Shown one piece after another: positions 10,860 to 21,604 of a DNA stretch of 64,000 nucleotides. Made by a program: the position numbers and the translations under genes. Source of the stretch: Gonatopus flavifemur (taxonomy: Eukaryota > Arthropoda > Insecta > Hymenoptera > Dryinidae); assembly GCA_018340375.1 (NCBI GenBank), contig JAFFJZ010000006.1, positions 20,900,001-20,964,000 of the forward strand, in the 5' to 3' direction. Numbering within the stretch: position 1 is the first letter of the stretch; each line of letters starts with the position of its first letter. The notes beneath the pieces are model-generated. The model did no database searches. It was not told where the DNA came from and saw only the letters and a list, made by a program, of their open reading frames with translations.

Positions 10860-11145
10860 GATCAACTGATTTTGAAGAACGTTCTTCGATAATTCATGTT
10901 TTAAGATAATTCATGTAGGGTATTCTGAGGGAGAAAGTTATGAACTGAAATATGAATCAATTACTTTTTTCACCTACATTTTCGATCAAAGTAACATTGG
11001 TTTATGCTTGGTGAATGAATTGGACCGGGCCTGGCAAAACCACTGGCCCAAGCTTGTCCTGATCTTGTCATTTCCAAGCCTGGGCCAAGTTTGGTAAATT
11101 GTTCAAGACAAGTCTCGGCAGGTCTTGTGCCAGGCTTGGTCCATA
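10860..11145 (+). repeat. Dispersed repeat with GACAAGTCTCGGCAGGTCTTG core, copy 1
   Basis: Shares tattctgagggagaaa, the phrase gcctgggccaagtttggt and a core at about 11107 (acaagtctcggcaggtcttg) with 30350-30540 and, inverted, 51010-51300. No coding content. Confidence 0.75.
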
Positions 11146-11486
11146 CACACATGGGCACGTATATCGAATGAATTGTACATAATTTTTAAAGAGAGAGTTT
11201 CTCAGCTATGTTTTCAGATTAATATTCGATTCCCAGAACCTTCGTATACACGTATCGTATCGCTGAATTTTGATTTCAAGAGAGAAATTTCATCTCAACT
11301 AGAATGATGATTCTTATCAGTATTTCTGTAAAGGATCTCACACATCCATTAGTTACTAATTGAGAATGTAAAACCAATCAATTTTGAAAGTTTTTAATCA
11401 CCATTCATCATTACCTATCATTACCAATGAACATGCTGAACTTCCTTAATTGTTAATAGTTCTGAAAGTTTTGTGTGAGCAAATTT

Positions 11487-11738
11487 CACTGAGAGAAGAG
11501 TTGATTTGTACCTAATAAAACTTACTTTGGATACGGCGAAATAAATATTTTCCGCACATAAACTTGACTTATCAACTGCAAATGAAGTTTTTTAACGGTT
11601 AAATAACCTCATATGACACTTTTTAACTGTTAATAAACCTCATCCGAGGATAACGAGTCATATTTGTATGTAATAAATATTTATTTCGTCGTATCCAAAA
11701 CAAAATTTATTGAATACAAATAAACTCTTCTCTCAGTG
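11487..11738. repeat. Palindromic MITE, 252 bp
   Basis: cactgagagaagagttgatt at the left pairs with aaactcttctctcagtg at the right, and ggatacggcgaaataaata with tatttatttcgtcgtatcc inside. Confidence 0.85.
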
Positions 11739-12329
11739 TTCATTGTTGACGATGATATGAAATTATAGTTATGAATTTGGTTACAAATAATTAGGACCAA
11801 TAATCGCGAAATAATATTTGGATCCTTTTGGTAAGAATTGATTAATTTCATGCCCTCAGTGCAATGTTGCTGAAAAAATTAGCTGGTACAGTTGAAAATT
11901 TCTCCCTGTGCAGGGAAGTACGTGGTTTTGTGTACTCGGTACCACCTCGTGTATATGACACAGCAAGCGACGATGAATGACAATTGGTGATTTTGTATGT
12001 CGAATTAATAACGAAGGAATAGATCTGACCCTCTGGCCGGTTGTATGTTATTTCACATGAATTTCCAACAAAAAACCAGTTCATGTGTACTCTGTACACC
12101 GTGCAATGCTTCCGCCGGAGGGTTAAACACGATATTTGTGTAGTTTCTTGTTGCAAATATGGTTAATCAAATTTGGGTGATCATCAGAAGGATTATAGTG
12201 TGATGGATCAAGTTGTTTGTGCCCGGAAATACGAAAAACTGTTCCTGAATTCCAGTCTGATGTATTTGTTCTCATTAATTTGTGTGAATCACATTGAATA
12301 CACGATGCTCGAAATTCTTCCTTGCTCTT

Positions 12330-12873
12330 CGGGGAGAGAAATGGAACTCGAAAATATAATTATTTCTATAAAAATCTGAGAATTTTTTTCAATTTTTAGA
12401 TGAACCAAAAACGATGAGGTGTGGAAAATGGATTTTCACATAAAAAGATACCGAGGTTTAAAATTCTGAACGTTGAATTTTATGAATCACATAGTGAGAT
12501 TTGACTGTTCAGAATTGCAAACATTGGTCGTTGCTTTTCATTTCGTATTCATAATTCTTCATACTTTTCATCTTTTTTTACACGGAAAGACCCAGTTCAT
12601 TAACATTTAGAAAAATGACTGTCAATTTGGGGAAAAAAGAGGATCATTGAACAATATTCGTAGTGAATTTACCATGAATGTGCGAAATCGGTGAACTCAT
12701 TACGACTGTTTTTCAACGATCCTCTTCCTCCCCGAATCGACAGTCATTTTTCTAAATATTAAAAATAAAATTTTTATAAATAATAAACTCGGTCTTTCCG
12801 TGCAGAAAATCAAGAAAAAGGCTTGGATTTTTATAAAAATGTTACATTTTTCAGTTCCATTGTTCTCCGTGCA
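12330..12873. repeat. Fold-back inserted upstream of elongase pseudogene C
   Basis: Left cggggagagaaatggaac and tttctataaaaatc mirror right gatttttataaaaatg and gttccattgttctccgtg. Comparison with the uninterrupted upstream region of copy D (19080-19140) shows that it separates sequence that is contiguous there. It carries a nested element at 12579-12804. Confidence 0.8.
12579..12804. repeat. Family 1 fold-back nested in 12330-12873
   Basis: tacacggaaagacccag at the left and cggtctttccgtgca at the right are inverted; interior shares aaaaatgactgtcaattt with the other family 1 copies. Confidence 0.85.
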
Positions 12874-12914
12874 CTCTCACCTTCTCGACACGCGGAAATG
12901 TCACACATTTTCAT

Positions 12915-13132
12915 TATTGCGTAATTAAGTGATATTGTATGCCAATGTCAATCTTGAATAATTCTTCAAACATCATTAAGAATGCATAGACAATATCGCA
13001 TATGTTTTCAATGATAAAACTACGATACATATCAGAAAATTGTCAATTGAATTTGAATCTTATATGCGAATAGGTGTGATTGGGGTGCCGTCGATAATTA
13101 TCAACGTGTCACACTGAACGCGTCGTTGAACC
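12915..13132 (+). promoter_or_regulatory. Conserved upstream block of elongase pseudogene C
   Basis: Aligns with the blocks before copies B and D (cattattgcgtaattaag, gtatgccaatgtcaatcttg, gtgattggggtg, gttgaaccATG). Its upstream half is displaced by the insertion at 12330-12873. Confidence 0.55.
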
Positions 13133-14204
13133 ATGAACCATTATGATAATGATAAATTATCAGGCGTGGAATTTGGTGGTGCTGCAAACACAGTGAATAG
13201 CAGTTTGACCGAATTGTTGCATTATTATTGGTACGAATGTGCGGGTTTGTGGGATTGAAAAACTTTTTAGAATGGATTATATATTCGTATATGACGTAAC
13301 TCTGGATTCTTGTGGGCTTTCATTCTAGATCCTTACGTAAGGTACAAACCTATCAACAATTCTCCGCGAGTTTCTCCAATGGGTTAAGGGCACTCAAACA
13401 TCAAGAGGAGTGCGTAATGCGCCGACTTTTTTCATAAATTATTTGATAAAATTGTATTTAAAATCGATAATAATCAAGTACATCCCTGAGATTGGACTCT
13501 GGATATCAATTTACACTGAAAAAATCGTATACGGGAATTAAAAATATTCCTTTAAAATATGAGTTTTAGAGGATTGATGTGGGAGTTCCTCTGAATATTA
13601 GAAGATCTACCACTGGTATTAGGAGGAAAATGTACTAGGCTCATATTATAGAGTAGATTTTCATTCTTAGAATATGATTTTTTGTTTGTAGGTTTCTTCA
13701 TAGTTTGCAAGTATTGCACAACAAAATTACTAAAAATTCTTGACTAATCCTGGTCGTGGATTTTATTATTATCCATTGAAAATTTCCGTTGAACGCATGA
13801 TTTATGAAAAATGCTGGTGCAAAATTTGGCTCGCCTTTGTTAGTGTTTGAATGCCCTCAAACTGATTAATAAAACAGTACATGTAGTTATGATGATTTTG
13901 TTTTCAGGTAATCAATGCCTCTTGGTTGGCTCTACAACTCACACTGTTTGGAACGCTCATATTTGTACTCAGAGAAAATCAATCGCAAGTTTCATTTTGA
14001 CACGTTTATCATCACGTGTCGACTGCAACTATGTGCTGGATCTTGATGAGATATGCGAGCTTCCCACAAGTCATTCTGTACTGGGTGCTCAATTTCGGAG
14101 TGCACGTTATCGTGTATACGTGTTGTTTTTTGAGCATCTTTGGTCCAAAAATGCAGAGACTTCAGACCAGGAGCTTCAAACGTATCCTCACGATCACTCA
14201 ACCG
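13133..14204 (+). pseudogene. Elongase copy C, pseudogene
   Basis: Exon 1 (13133-13244) is intact and ends YYWYECA with a weakened donor, gtttgt instead of gttagt. Exon 2 starts at 13329 with DPYVRYKPINNSPR and then runs into foreign DNA, reaching a stop at 13384-13386; the rest of exon 2 is gone. Exon 3 (13908-14204, 297 nt rather than 303) lacks three codons around KLFDLVET, the site of the conserved acidic pair, has TGA in place of Leu just before HVYHH, and gains one codon near its end. No last exon was found, although 3'-flank sequence resumes at about 15455. With four independent defects this cannot encode a working elongase. It is flanked and invaded by fold-back elements. Confidence 0.92.
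13386..13859. repeat. Fold-back that replaced most of exon 2 in copy C
   Basis: gggcactcaaac at the left is mirrored by gtttgaatgccc at the right, and ttttttcataaattat by atgatttatgaaaaat. An inner element (about 13513-13690, cactgaaaaaatcgtatac) matches the inverse of 30200-30345. Confidence 0.75.
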
Positions 14205-14269
14205 GTGAAATAATTTGAACACGTACACGTATTTCTCGAATTAAGGGCCATGGATCATTAGAGAACGAA

Positions 14270-14574
14270 CAAAATTTTGCTACGTGGTTTTCAAATAACG
14301 AAATTCTCAAATATATAGCAATAAAGTGCACCACTGGGATCTGGCTTCAAATATGAATCCAAAGCCAGAACATATTCCTAAACATGAGAAAACGTTATAA
14401 AAATTATTGACATTTGTAGGGTAATATGTTTACAATCGTTTGCATGATTCTTAGGAATCATTTGCAGTCCTCATTTTATATTCAAAGCTCAATTTTGGCA
14501 ATGTACTTCATTACTGCGGATTTTAAATTTGTATTTATTGCTCAGTTGATCAGAAAGTACGTAGCAAAATTTTG
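14270..14574. repeat. Inverted repeat after pseudogene C exon 3
   Basis: caaaattttgctacgt at 14270 and acgtagcaaaattttg at 14559 are exact inverse complements. Surrounding pairing is weak, so boundaries are uncertain. Confidence 0.45.
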
Positions 14575-15040
14575 CCCATTCCTTGAAGGACTCCATGGTC
14601 TTCAAGAATATCATTCGTAACCAAATATGCATCATTTGAAATGACTTCACTAACCTCGAATAATTTCGAAGATCACTTCAAGTACTTGGAATTTATTCCA
14701 TATTGTGTTCCTTGACGTAACAAGAACTTATAATAAACATTAGGAATTTGGTTTCATGGGCCAATAGGAGACATCTCTTCGTATGAAGAGTTGAATTCTC
14801 ACACTGAGAGACAAATTTGATTCTCATAACTCATAGCCATGTTTTTGACTTCGACCATGTCATGTAGTTGTTACAACCAAATTTATGTGATTTTATTTTG
14901 TTTTTCTGGTTATCATACCCAAATTTTGAGTCACTGTAACCATAAATCTTTCACCGTGCAAGCATAGTTTCTGTGATTTTGCTTTTTCCTCAATGCACCG
15001 TGGAAATGAATATGGTTTTGTTAAAATCAAACATGCCGTG

Positions 15041-15288
15041 CACTGAGAAAGTCTTTGTTTCGGCGAAACAAAATTGTGGTTGAAATGAACGCAAAGAACC
15101 CTTTTGGTTGGCTGAAATGAAATTTATTTAGGATGAAAAAAATGTATTTGTCTGTATGAAAGCCTCAATTGTTGTGAAGCAAATTTTGTTCACCCCAAAT
15201 GAATTTTATTTCAGCCAACCAAAAAGTTTCTTTGCGTTTATTTCAACCAAAATTTTGTTTGGCTGGAACAAACTGTGTTTTCGGTGTG
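15041..15288. repeat. Fold-back element, AACCAAAAAGTTTC family
   Basis: cactgagaaagtctttgttt, acaaaattgtggttgaaatg and cttttggttggctgaaatga at the left are mirrored by atttcagccaaccaaaaag, tttcaaccaaaattttgttt and ttttcggtgtg at the right. Half of another member is at 2085-2170. Confidence 0.8.
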
Positions 15289-15460
15289 AGAACATTTATA
15301 CACGCAAAAAAATAAAATATCTGTCTCCCTTTTTTCACTGCTATAGCTAAAATGATTGCAGCTATAGCTATTCACACGGAAAATGGGGAATAGTTACAGC
15401 GACTACTCGATTAGTCGAGTTTCGACCATCTCCTCAAGTGGTCGCTGTCACTGAATCATA

Positions 15461-15565
15461 TACGATATTTCGTATGTATTTGAAACTTTGTGAACATGTT
15501 TCACGCTTCATATTCAACACAACAAATTTCTGATCAAAACAGGCATTCATGAGAATACAATATTA
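15461..15565 (+). other. Elongase 3'-flank remnant, left piece
   Basis: tgtgaacatgtttcacgcttc and following bases match the sequence downstream of copy B (about 8750-8815). The remainder continues at 17812-18000 after a fold-back plus LINE. The remnant marks the lost end of copy C. Confidence 0.65.
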
Positions 15566-15646
15566 TACTGAGAGAAATAATTACAATCGCTAACAACATA
15601 TTTTCATGTTCGGAGAAATCCGTTGCTGAAGGAATATCATGGAGAA

Positions 15647-17352
15647 TTTTTTTTTTTTTTTTTTTTTATATAGAGGGGGAAATGCTTTATGCACCGTCAG
15701 GAAGCTGAGTTGCTCCCCGGTGGGCTGTGTGGGACTCCTGCTAAGGCTGAAGATGACAGTTGCCGATCGCAGTATACCCACTAAAACCCCCTCTTGACAG
15801 GCATTGACGCCCCCGGAACTGTTCAACACATTACTTCGGGGGGATGCCCTGGCTTTCGGGCCACGTCTCACTTGACCCCTCCGCCTTCCCTACTGACTCT
15901 CGCGTCAAGAGCCCTCTTCTTCCGTCGCAGGACCGACTCTGCGAAGCGAGCGACAACAGTCCATGCGCCCTGACCTAGCAGCATGACCTCAGCGATGTTC
16001 TCTGGGGTCACGCTGTCATAAATCTCTTCCACGCGACTTCTTTCTGCCCTCCACTTCTCACACTCAAAGAATGTGTGGAGGGCGTCGTCTCGTTGGGAGT
16101 GGCAGAAGACACAGTCTGGTTCCTGCACCTTGCCCATTTTACAGAGGTGGACTTGGAACAGACCTTGTCCCGTCAGCAGTTGGGTGAGGAAGTAATCAAC
16201 TTCCCCATGCTGATGGTTGAGCCAGATGTCGAGACGAGGAATGAGCCTCGCTGTCCACCTGGCCCGCGACTCCCCTTCCCATCTTTCCTGCCAGGCACGC
16301 AAAGACATGCTTCTAGCGTGACGCCTCGCTTCGTCTCTTCCCACGACGGGAGCGCCGTGATGCACGGACTTCCGCTCCTGGTGAGGAGGTCAATTGGTAT
16401 GACCCCCGCGACGACCAAAGCTGCTGGCTCCGAGACTGTGTGGTAGGAGCAGGCCCCTCTCCGTTGAACTGCGGCCATGCGCTTGCGGTATTTTTCGCAC
16501 CGCAGCGCATCGGACCAAACTTCGGCACCGTAGAGCATGATGGACTCGGCGGCTCGTAGAAGCAACCTTCGCCTGCAGGGTCGGGGGCCGTGATCTCCTC
16601 CCAGAAGGTGAGCCGTGAATCAAGGCACACCCTCAGATACTTCACCGATGCTTTCGTCTGGACCGTCACCTGTCCTACCTGCATATCCCTGATCAGGGGC
16701 ATACGTTCCTTGGTAAAGAGCATGATCTCGGTCTCAGCCAATGCCAGCTGCAGGCCGTGGTTGTCCATCCAAGAACGGACGCGACGCATGGTCTGGTTGA
16801 GTAGCATCTGCGCCTCATCGACGGTTCCAGCGATGATAACCGCTCCGACGTCATCCGCATACCCAACCAGAAAAACCCCCTGTGGCAGCTCCATACGGAG
16901 AATCCCGTCATAGGTGGCGTTCCATATATCGGGTCCCAATATGGAGTCTTAAGCAGCACCAGAGGTTAATTCCCTCTCCACCGGGCCATCTTCGGTCTCA
17001 TACTGTATGGAGCGGGATCTCAGGTAGTTATCGAGCACCCGGACCAGGTACTCGGGTACCTGAAAGTCCCGCTCCATCGCGCCTATGGCGTCGCTCCATC
17101 TGACCGAGTTGAAGGCGTTGCGTACGTCCAGAGTCACCAGCAGACAAACAGGGCGGGAATCGTGATTCCCCCGCTCCGTGCCCCTGGCAGCCTCGACTAC
17201 CTCCTGGATCGCGTGTACCGTCGACCTCCCCCTCCTGAAGCCGAATTGTCTTTCGGAGAGGTCCCCAGCAGCTACAAAGGCTGCGTGAAGGTGAGGTCTT
17301 AGGAGCTCCTCCAGGAGTTCGCCGGCTGTGCCCAGCATGCACAGGGGCCTGT
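15647..17352 (-). mobile_element. 5'-truncated R1-clade non-LTR retrotransposon
   Basis: The element reads right to left and ends in a poly(A) tail seen as a run of about 21 T at 15647-15667. It is bounded by imperfect direct repeats, atatcatggagaat at 15634 and atattatggagaat at 17354, interpreted as a target-site duplication. Its 5' end is cut inside the reverse transcriptase, as is usual for target-primed reverse transcription. A GC-rich 3' UTR of about 200 bp (15668-15867) separates the coding remnant from the tail. GC content is far above the surroundings. R1 itself targets 28S rDNA; no rDNA flanks this copy, so it is either a non-specific R1-clade lineage or an off-target copy. Confidence 0.92.
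15868..17348 (-). pseudogene. R1-like reverse transcriptase ORF2 remnant, disabled
   Basis: Remnant of a LINE ORF2, lacking the N-terminal endonuclease and the start of the reverse transcriptase. From right to left it shows YRPLCML, QFGFRRGRST, the motif A core LDVRNAFNSVRW, the motif B region SGAA-stop-DSILGPDIWN, the catalytic box GYADD, and YLRVCLD. The C-terminal part has a cysteine-histidine cluster CVFC-H-C typical of this clade. Damage by eye: an in-frame TAA at 16949-16951 where Gln is expected before the SILGP motif, one frameshift at about 16570-16610 and a second at about 16360-16395. The last 165 codons (16365-15868) remain open. It is not functional. Confidence 0.92.
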
Positions 17353-17811
17353 AATATTATGGAGAATAGAGGAAAGGACTACGATCACAATCCTTTTGAA
17401 GTGTCCTCGAAAATTTAACCTGGATTGTTCTCAAAATTCGCGCTGTCGCACGTGTGTACCAGTATGTACTACCAGTAACCATGGAACCCAAGTGTTCAAA
17501 CAAATAGACTCAGGTTTTCACCGTCGCAAGCGCCATCAGTGATAAAATTATGAACTACCTGGATCATAATTTCACGGACACTTTTCGTTGGAGGAACCAA
17601 GCTTTGATCGTACTGCTTTTCTCTATTCTCGATGAGGAATATGTATCCTTGGTACAAAAAAATTTTTTTGAAGCTGAGAGTTTAATTCTGGAATTGTAAA
17701 AATATTTTTTTGATTCAAGAAAATTTTTCTTAGGTCTACAACATGTCAACTGTTTATCAAAAAATTCAAAAATACATTCTCTTGGTATTAGTAATTATTC
17801 CTCTCAGTGTA

Positions 17812-18000
17812 CCACGTTGAAACCAGAACACTTACATGGAAAGTTGGGACACACCTATATCGAGAGAATGGTTCATAATTTTCACAAAGAAATTGAACGT
17901 TCAAGTTATCGTTCACGTTGATATCTCGCGTGTTCTGTTAGTGCATCCCTCAGACCAGTTCTCTCCTTTTCTCATTCTCTTAGAAATGATAATACGGGTA
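17812..18000 (+). other. Elongase 3'-flank remnant, right piece
   Basis: Contains cacttacatggaaagttggg, ttcataattttcacaaagaa and gttcacgttgatatctcgc in the same order as the 3' flank of copies A and B. It continues the piece interrupted at 15565. Confidence 0.65.
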
Positions 18001-18359
18001 GAAGAGAGAATCGGCCCATCAAATGCTCCGTCCGGGCCCAAATTGGGGTGATCTGGGCCCAGGTGGACGAGTATGCAGTATTACTTGCATGGCACTTGCA
18101 TGGGGCTTTGCCTGGACATTTTTAGAAATGTCACGTGATTCGAAAGTACATGGAAAGTGAATCGAAAATTGAGAATGGTGTATTGCTGCGGAACTCTCAA
18201 GGAACTCCTGACGGCCGTTCCTCAATATCACGTGATCTGCTAGTACTGCGAGAAGATACTCACGAAACTCACCGTTGGGGCAACCTTGTATTATCAACAG
18301 AAATGAAGTCTGTCGCATTGTTGAAGTAACAACGCCAAGCCAGATCATATAAATTGTGA

Positions 18360-18555
18360 ATGAAATTTCCACTCGTTTCGAGGGAACCCTCACTCTTTTG
18401 GAGTGACAAATTCACTCTAGAATCCGAGTGGCTGTGAGTTTCAATCTAAAAGAGTGGAAATTTCACTCGAAATTTCGACAAGCTCGGTTTTGGCTGGGCA
18501 AAGAGTGAAATCTCACTCTGAAAATTTGAGAGAGTACTACATTGTACCACCAGTA
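18360..18555. repeat. CACTC/GAGTG fold-back family, second copy
   Basis: Alternating ctcactctt, gagtga and gtggaaatttcactcg motifs as at 1800-2420. Ends are uncertain. Confidence 0.6.
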
Positions 18556-18699
18556 ACCGGTAGGGTGACGTGTAGAATTTGAAATTGTTGTGTAAATTTA
18601 CACCACTCAAGTGATTCATGGAGATCTGAAAGGTCGATTGATTTTATAAATGTAGTTGACCACACTGGGATAACGTTCAAAAGGTCAACCTATTGAGAA

Positions 18700-18962
18700 G
18701 GTACTGAGAACCCAATTTCTTTGAACCTTATTCCGATGAATTTTATTCCCAATGGAAAAAAAAAAATAAAGCATTCGAACGGGAAAATTTTTCATTGAAT
18801 TGAAATAACATTCTTCGAATTGACGAAGCAATATATTTCTGTTTTGATTTGAAAATTCTTCGTCGCAATTTATTGAAAAGTTTTTTCATTGACAAAAAGA
18901 TTCATTTGAACGAGGGCAAAGAAAATTTTCTTCCAGTCCAAGGAATTGGGTTCTCAGTATTG
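18700..18962. repeat. Fold-back element between copies C and D
   Basis: ctgagaacccaattt at about 18704 pairs with aattgggttctcag ending near 18958; internal aatttttcattgaa and ttcttcgaattgacgaag also self-pair. Confidence 0.65.
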
Positions 18963-19152
18963 AGTTATTAATAGACCGAACTGTTCTTTGCTCCAAATCT
19001 AATGGATGATTTTGTTTGCATAAATTTGTATAAATTGCATTTCCGAGGTGAACGAATAGAGAACCATGCGAATGTATCAATTCAAATACACGATGCTCGC
19101 AGTTCTTTCTGCTTTTCTCTCACCTTTGCAATACGCGGAGGCATCAAACATT

Positions 19153-19388
19153 TTCATTATTCCGTAATTGAATGATGTATGCCAACGTCGATCTTGAATA
19201 ATTTTTCAAATGTCCATGAGAATGTACGGACAATACTGTGTACGTATTGAACGATGGAACTACGAGACTAGCGCGAAAGTTCTCAATCGAATCTAAATCC
19301 TGTATGTGGGTGGATGTGATTGGGGTGGCACGCGTCCAAAGATTGAGGAAGATAATTGCCAACGTGTAATTGACCGCCTCATTGAACC
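19153..19388 (+). promoter_or_regulatory. Conserved upstream block of elongase copy D
   Basis: Third member of the conserved upstream block: tattccgtaattgaatgat, gtatgccaacgtcgatcttg, gaatgtacgga, gtgattggggtg, aacgtgtaattgacc and the start context attgaaccATG. A further upstream piece (tacacgatgctcg, 19086) is also found before copy C at 12300. Confidence 0.6.
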
Positions 19389-21503
19389 ATGAACAACAAT
19401 AATAATAATCATAATAAATTCTCAGGCGAGAGATTTGGCGCTGACACCGTGAATAGCAGTTTTTCAAAATCGTTGCATTATTATTGGTACGAGTGTGCAG
19501 GTTAGTGGAATTTAAAAACTTTTTAGAATGAAATTTGAATGATATTTGTGCATGATATATTTCTGAATGTTTTCTATGCTCTTATTCTAGATCCTTACGT
19601 AAGAGACAGACCTATCAACAATTCTCCGCTTTTATTGATAAGTATTTTACTTACGTATTTATTTGTGGTGCTATACTGGGGACCACGTTTCATGAGAACA
19701 AGGAAACCCTATCAGCTGAAGACGTTCGTTAGGATTTACAATTTGATTCATGTATTGATGAACGCTTATGTAGTGTACAATCAGATATACGTGTTGGGTT
19801 GGTTTGAAAATCGATTGTGGAGATGCCATAACAGAGGCTATTCCTACACAGACGATCCTAATCGTTTGATGGTGAGTAATATTACAATTCAAATGTTTTT
19901 AATGATAGGTGTTCGCTTGTTGCATCATTGATTGTTCCTGATACTTTGGAAAACTAGTTAATCTTGTGTATTTTTAATCCATTTGCTGTCCCAAACGGTC
20001 CACTCAAAGGAATGTGTAAAATTAACAAAAGAGTGATGAGTTTACATTGAAAATCTGTCAATTTGACACTCATCTGTGTTGATTTTCAACACGAATTTTG
20101 AGTGGACCGTTTTGTAACTCAAAATTCTTCACTGCGTACAGTTATAGATTCAACCTCGATTCCCTGGGTTTAGGAACTCTGCACTGAAAAAAAAGTATTC
20201 GAAATTCATTTATATTCGACCCAAAGTAAATTTGTTCAAATTTAAACTGTTCAAAATACCTTAAAAGTTTCCATTTCTAATGCATTTTTCCGCATTTTAC
20301 TTGAAATTTTATGTTTTCACTTCAGTTTTCCAGTATAAATACAAGAATTTTCCAGGACAATTGTACAGGTCGATTGTTTCCAATATGGTACTGGAAGTAT
20401 TCCTTAGATTTTTTTTTATGTATTTAAATACATCAGTTATAATTTGATATGGAACAAGTTTTGCCAGGATTATGCGTGTAACCAGGAATTCACTATCTTT
20501 CTTCAAGAGATCCGAATTTGTCGTTGGGAAAAGGATTAGTGAACATAATGAGAAGTTTAGTGGGAGAACTGCAATCGTTGGTGAATGATGATTTTGTTTT
20601 CAGATAACCGATACAGTGTGGATAATTCTGTTACTCAAACTGTTTGATTTGGTTGAGACGTGTGTATTTGTACTCAGGAAAAAGCAATCGCAGATTTCAT
20701 TTTTACACGTTTATCATCACGTTTCAACGTTAACTTTGGTTTGGATGTTCATGAGATATGCCGCCTTGCCACCTTACATCCTGATCTGGACCCTCAATTG
20801 TGGAGTTCACGTGATCATGTACATATATTATTTCTTAAGCACCCTTGGCCCAGAAGTGCAAAGACGAATTCATGGTTTCAAACGTATCATGACGATCATT
20901 CAACTGGTGAGATAATTTCAATGCATATATTCATTTGTCCTGTTGAGAATATTCACTCGTATCCTCATAAAAATCATTCTAATAACTTTGTTCGAATTTT
21001 CGTCACGAATTGCATAATTCAGGTCAGGTCGGAACCCAACTGGATGACGCATTCGATTGTGTGCTTTGAAATTTTCATATCGTCATAAAGAATCGTGGCT
21101 TCGTCACGCAATATGAAAAATCCCTTCATATAAAGTCAAATTTTCATCCACTGATTGAAATTTTACATCAATTCCAATACGATATGGAAATAGTGCTATG
21201 AAAATATGTATATAAATTTATGAGGTACACTGTTGATACGAATGAATATTCTGCAAGAGCGCTAAGTGGATAGTTTTTCTTTGTCAAGAGTCAGTCAACG
21301 TTTGATCAATCTTCCACTCATTCTACATTTTTCACTTTCAGGTACAATTCGTGATAATGTTGATAAATTTTGCGTATTTAACGAATTCAACGTGCAGCGT
21401 ACCGAAATTGCCTGTCACAGTTTTCTCCATGGATGTCGTGATGAATTTTTACTTATTTCTCAGATTCTATAAGCAAAGTTACACCAAAACCAAGGCGAAT
21501 TAA
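19389..21503 (+). CDS. Very-long-chain fatty-acid elongase, copy D (four exons, 285 aa)
   Basis: Intact ELO/ELOVL condensing enzyme. Exons are 19389-19500, 19591-19871, 20604-20906 and 21342-21503 with GT-AG borders. The N-terminus is Asn-rich (MNNNNNNHNK), then YYWYECA; exon 2 encodes DPYVRDR, a membrane segment, GPRFMRTRKPYQLK; exon 3 encodes KLFDLVET, FVLRKKQSQ, the HVYHH catalytic box, LNCGVHVIMYIYYF and TIIQL; exon 4 opens VQFVIML and ends KTKAN, a KxKxx ER signal. Exon 3 is about two-thirds identical in protein to copy B by hand count, so the duplication is not recent. Introns are shorter than in B (90, 732 and 435 nt). The start is supported by conservation in B and C. Likely substrate unknown; cuticular hydrocarbon or pheromone chain elongation is a family-based guess. 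Confidence 0.95.
19992..20114. repeat. Short fold-back in intron 2 of copy D
   Basis: caaacggtccactcaaa is mirrored by ttttgagtggaccgttttg, with acactcat and ttgattttcaac in between. Confidence 0.65.
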
Positions 21504-21604
21504 GAATCATTTCAACTCCATTATAATTCTTTCCCAGACGAAATTTCATGTGTACATTTCATAGAACTGTTTATGTATATTTCATGCATTTTTTACAATG
21601 TGAA

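Larger units (their letters stand above)
15566..17811. repeat. TA-flanked fold-back split by an R1-clade LINE
   Basis: tatactgagagaaataatta at 15566 is mirrored by taattattcctctcagtgta ending at 17811. The LINE at 15647-17352 lies inside, so the fold-back is the older insertion. It in turn splits the elongase 3' flank. Confidence 0.75.

Noticed and set aside
14426..14620. Possible last exon of elongase copy C
   Set aside because: Its translation lacks the V-Q-F-V start and the FY...KxKxx end of elongase last exons, and the start pairs with an inverted repeat.
15868..17352. Possible ribosomal DNA locus because the LINE is R1-like
   Set aside because: No 28S or other rRNA sequence flanks the element, and the flanks are AT-rich fold-back DNA.
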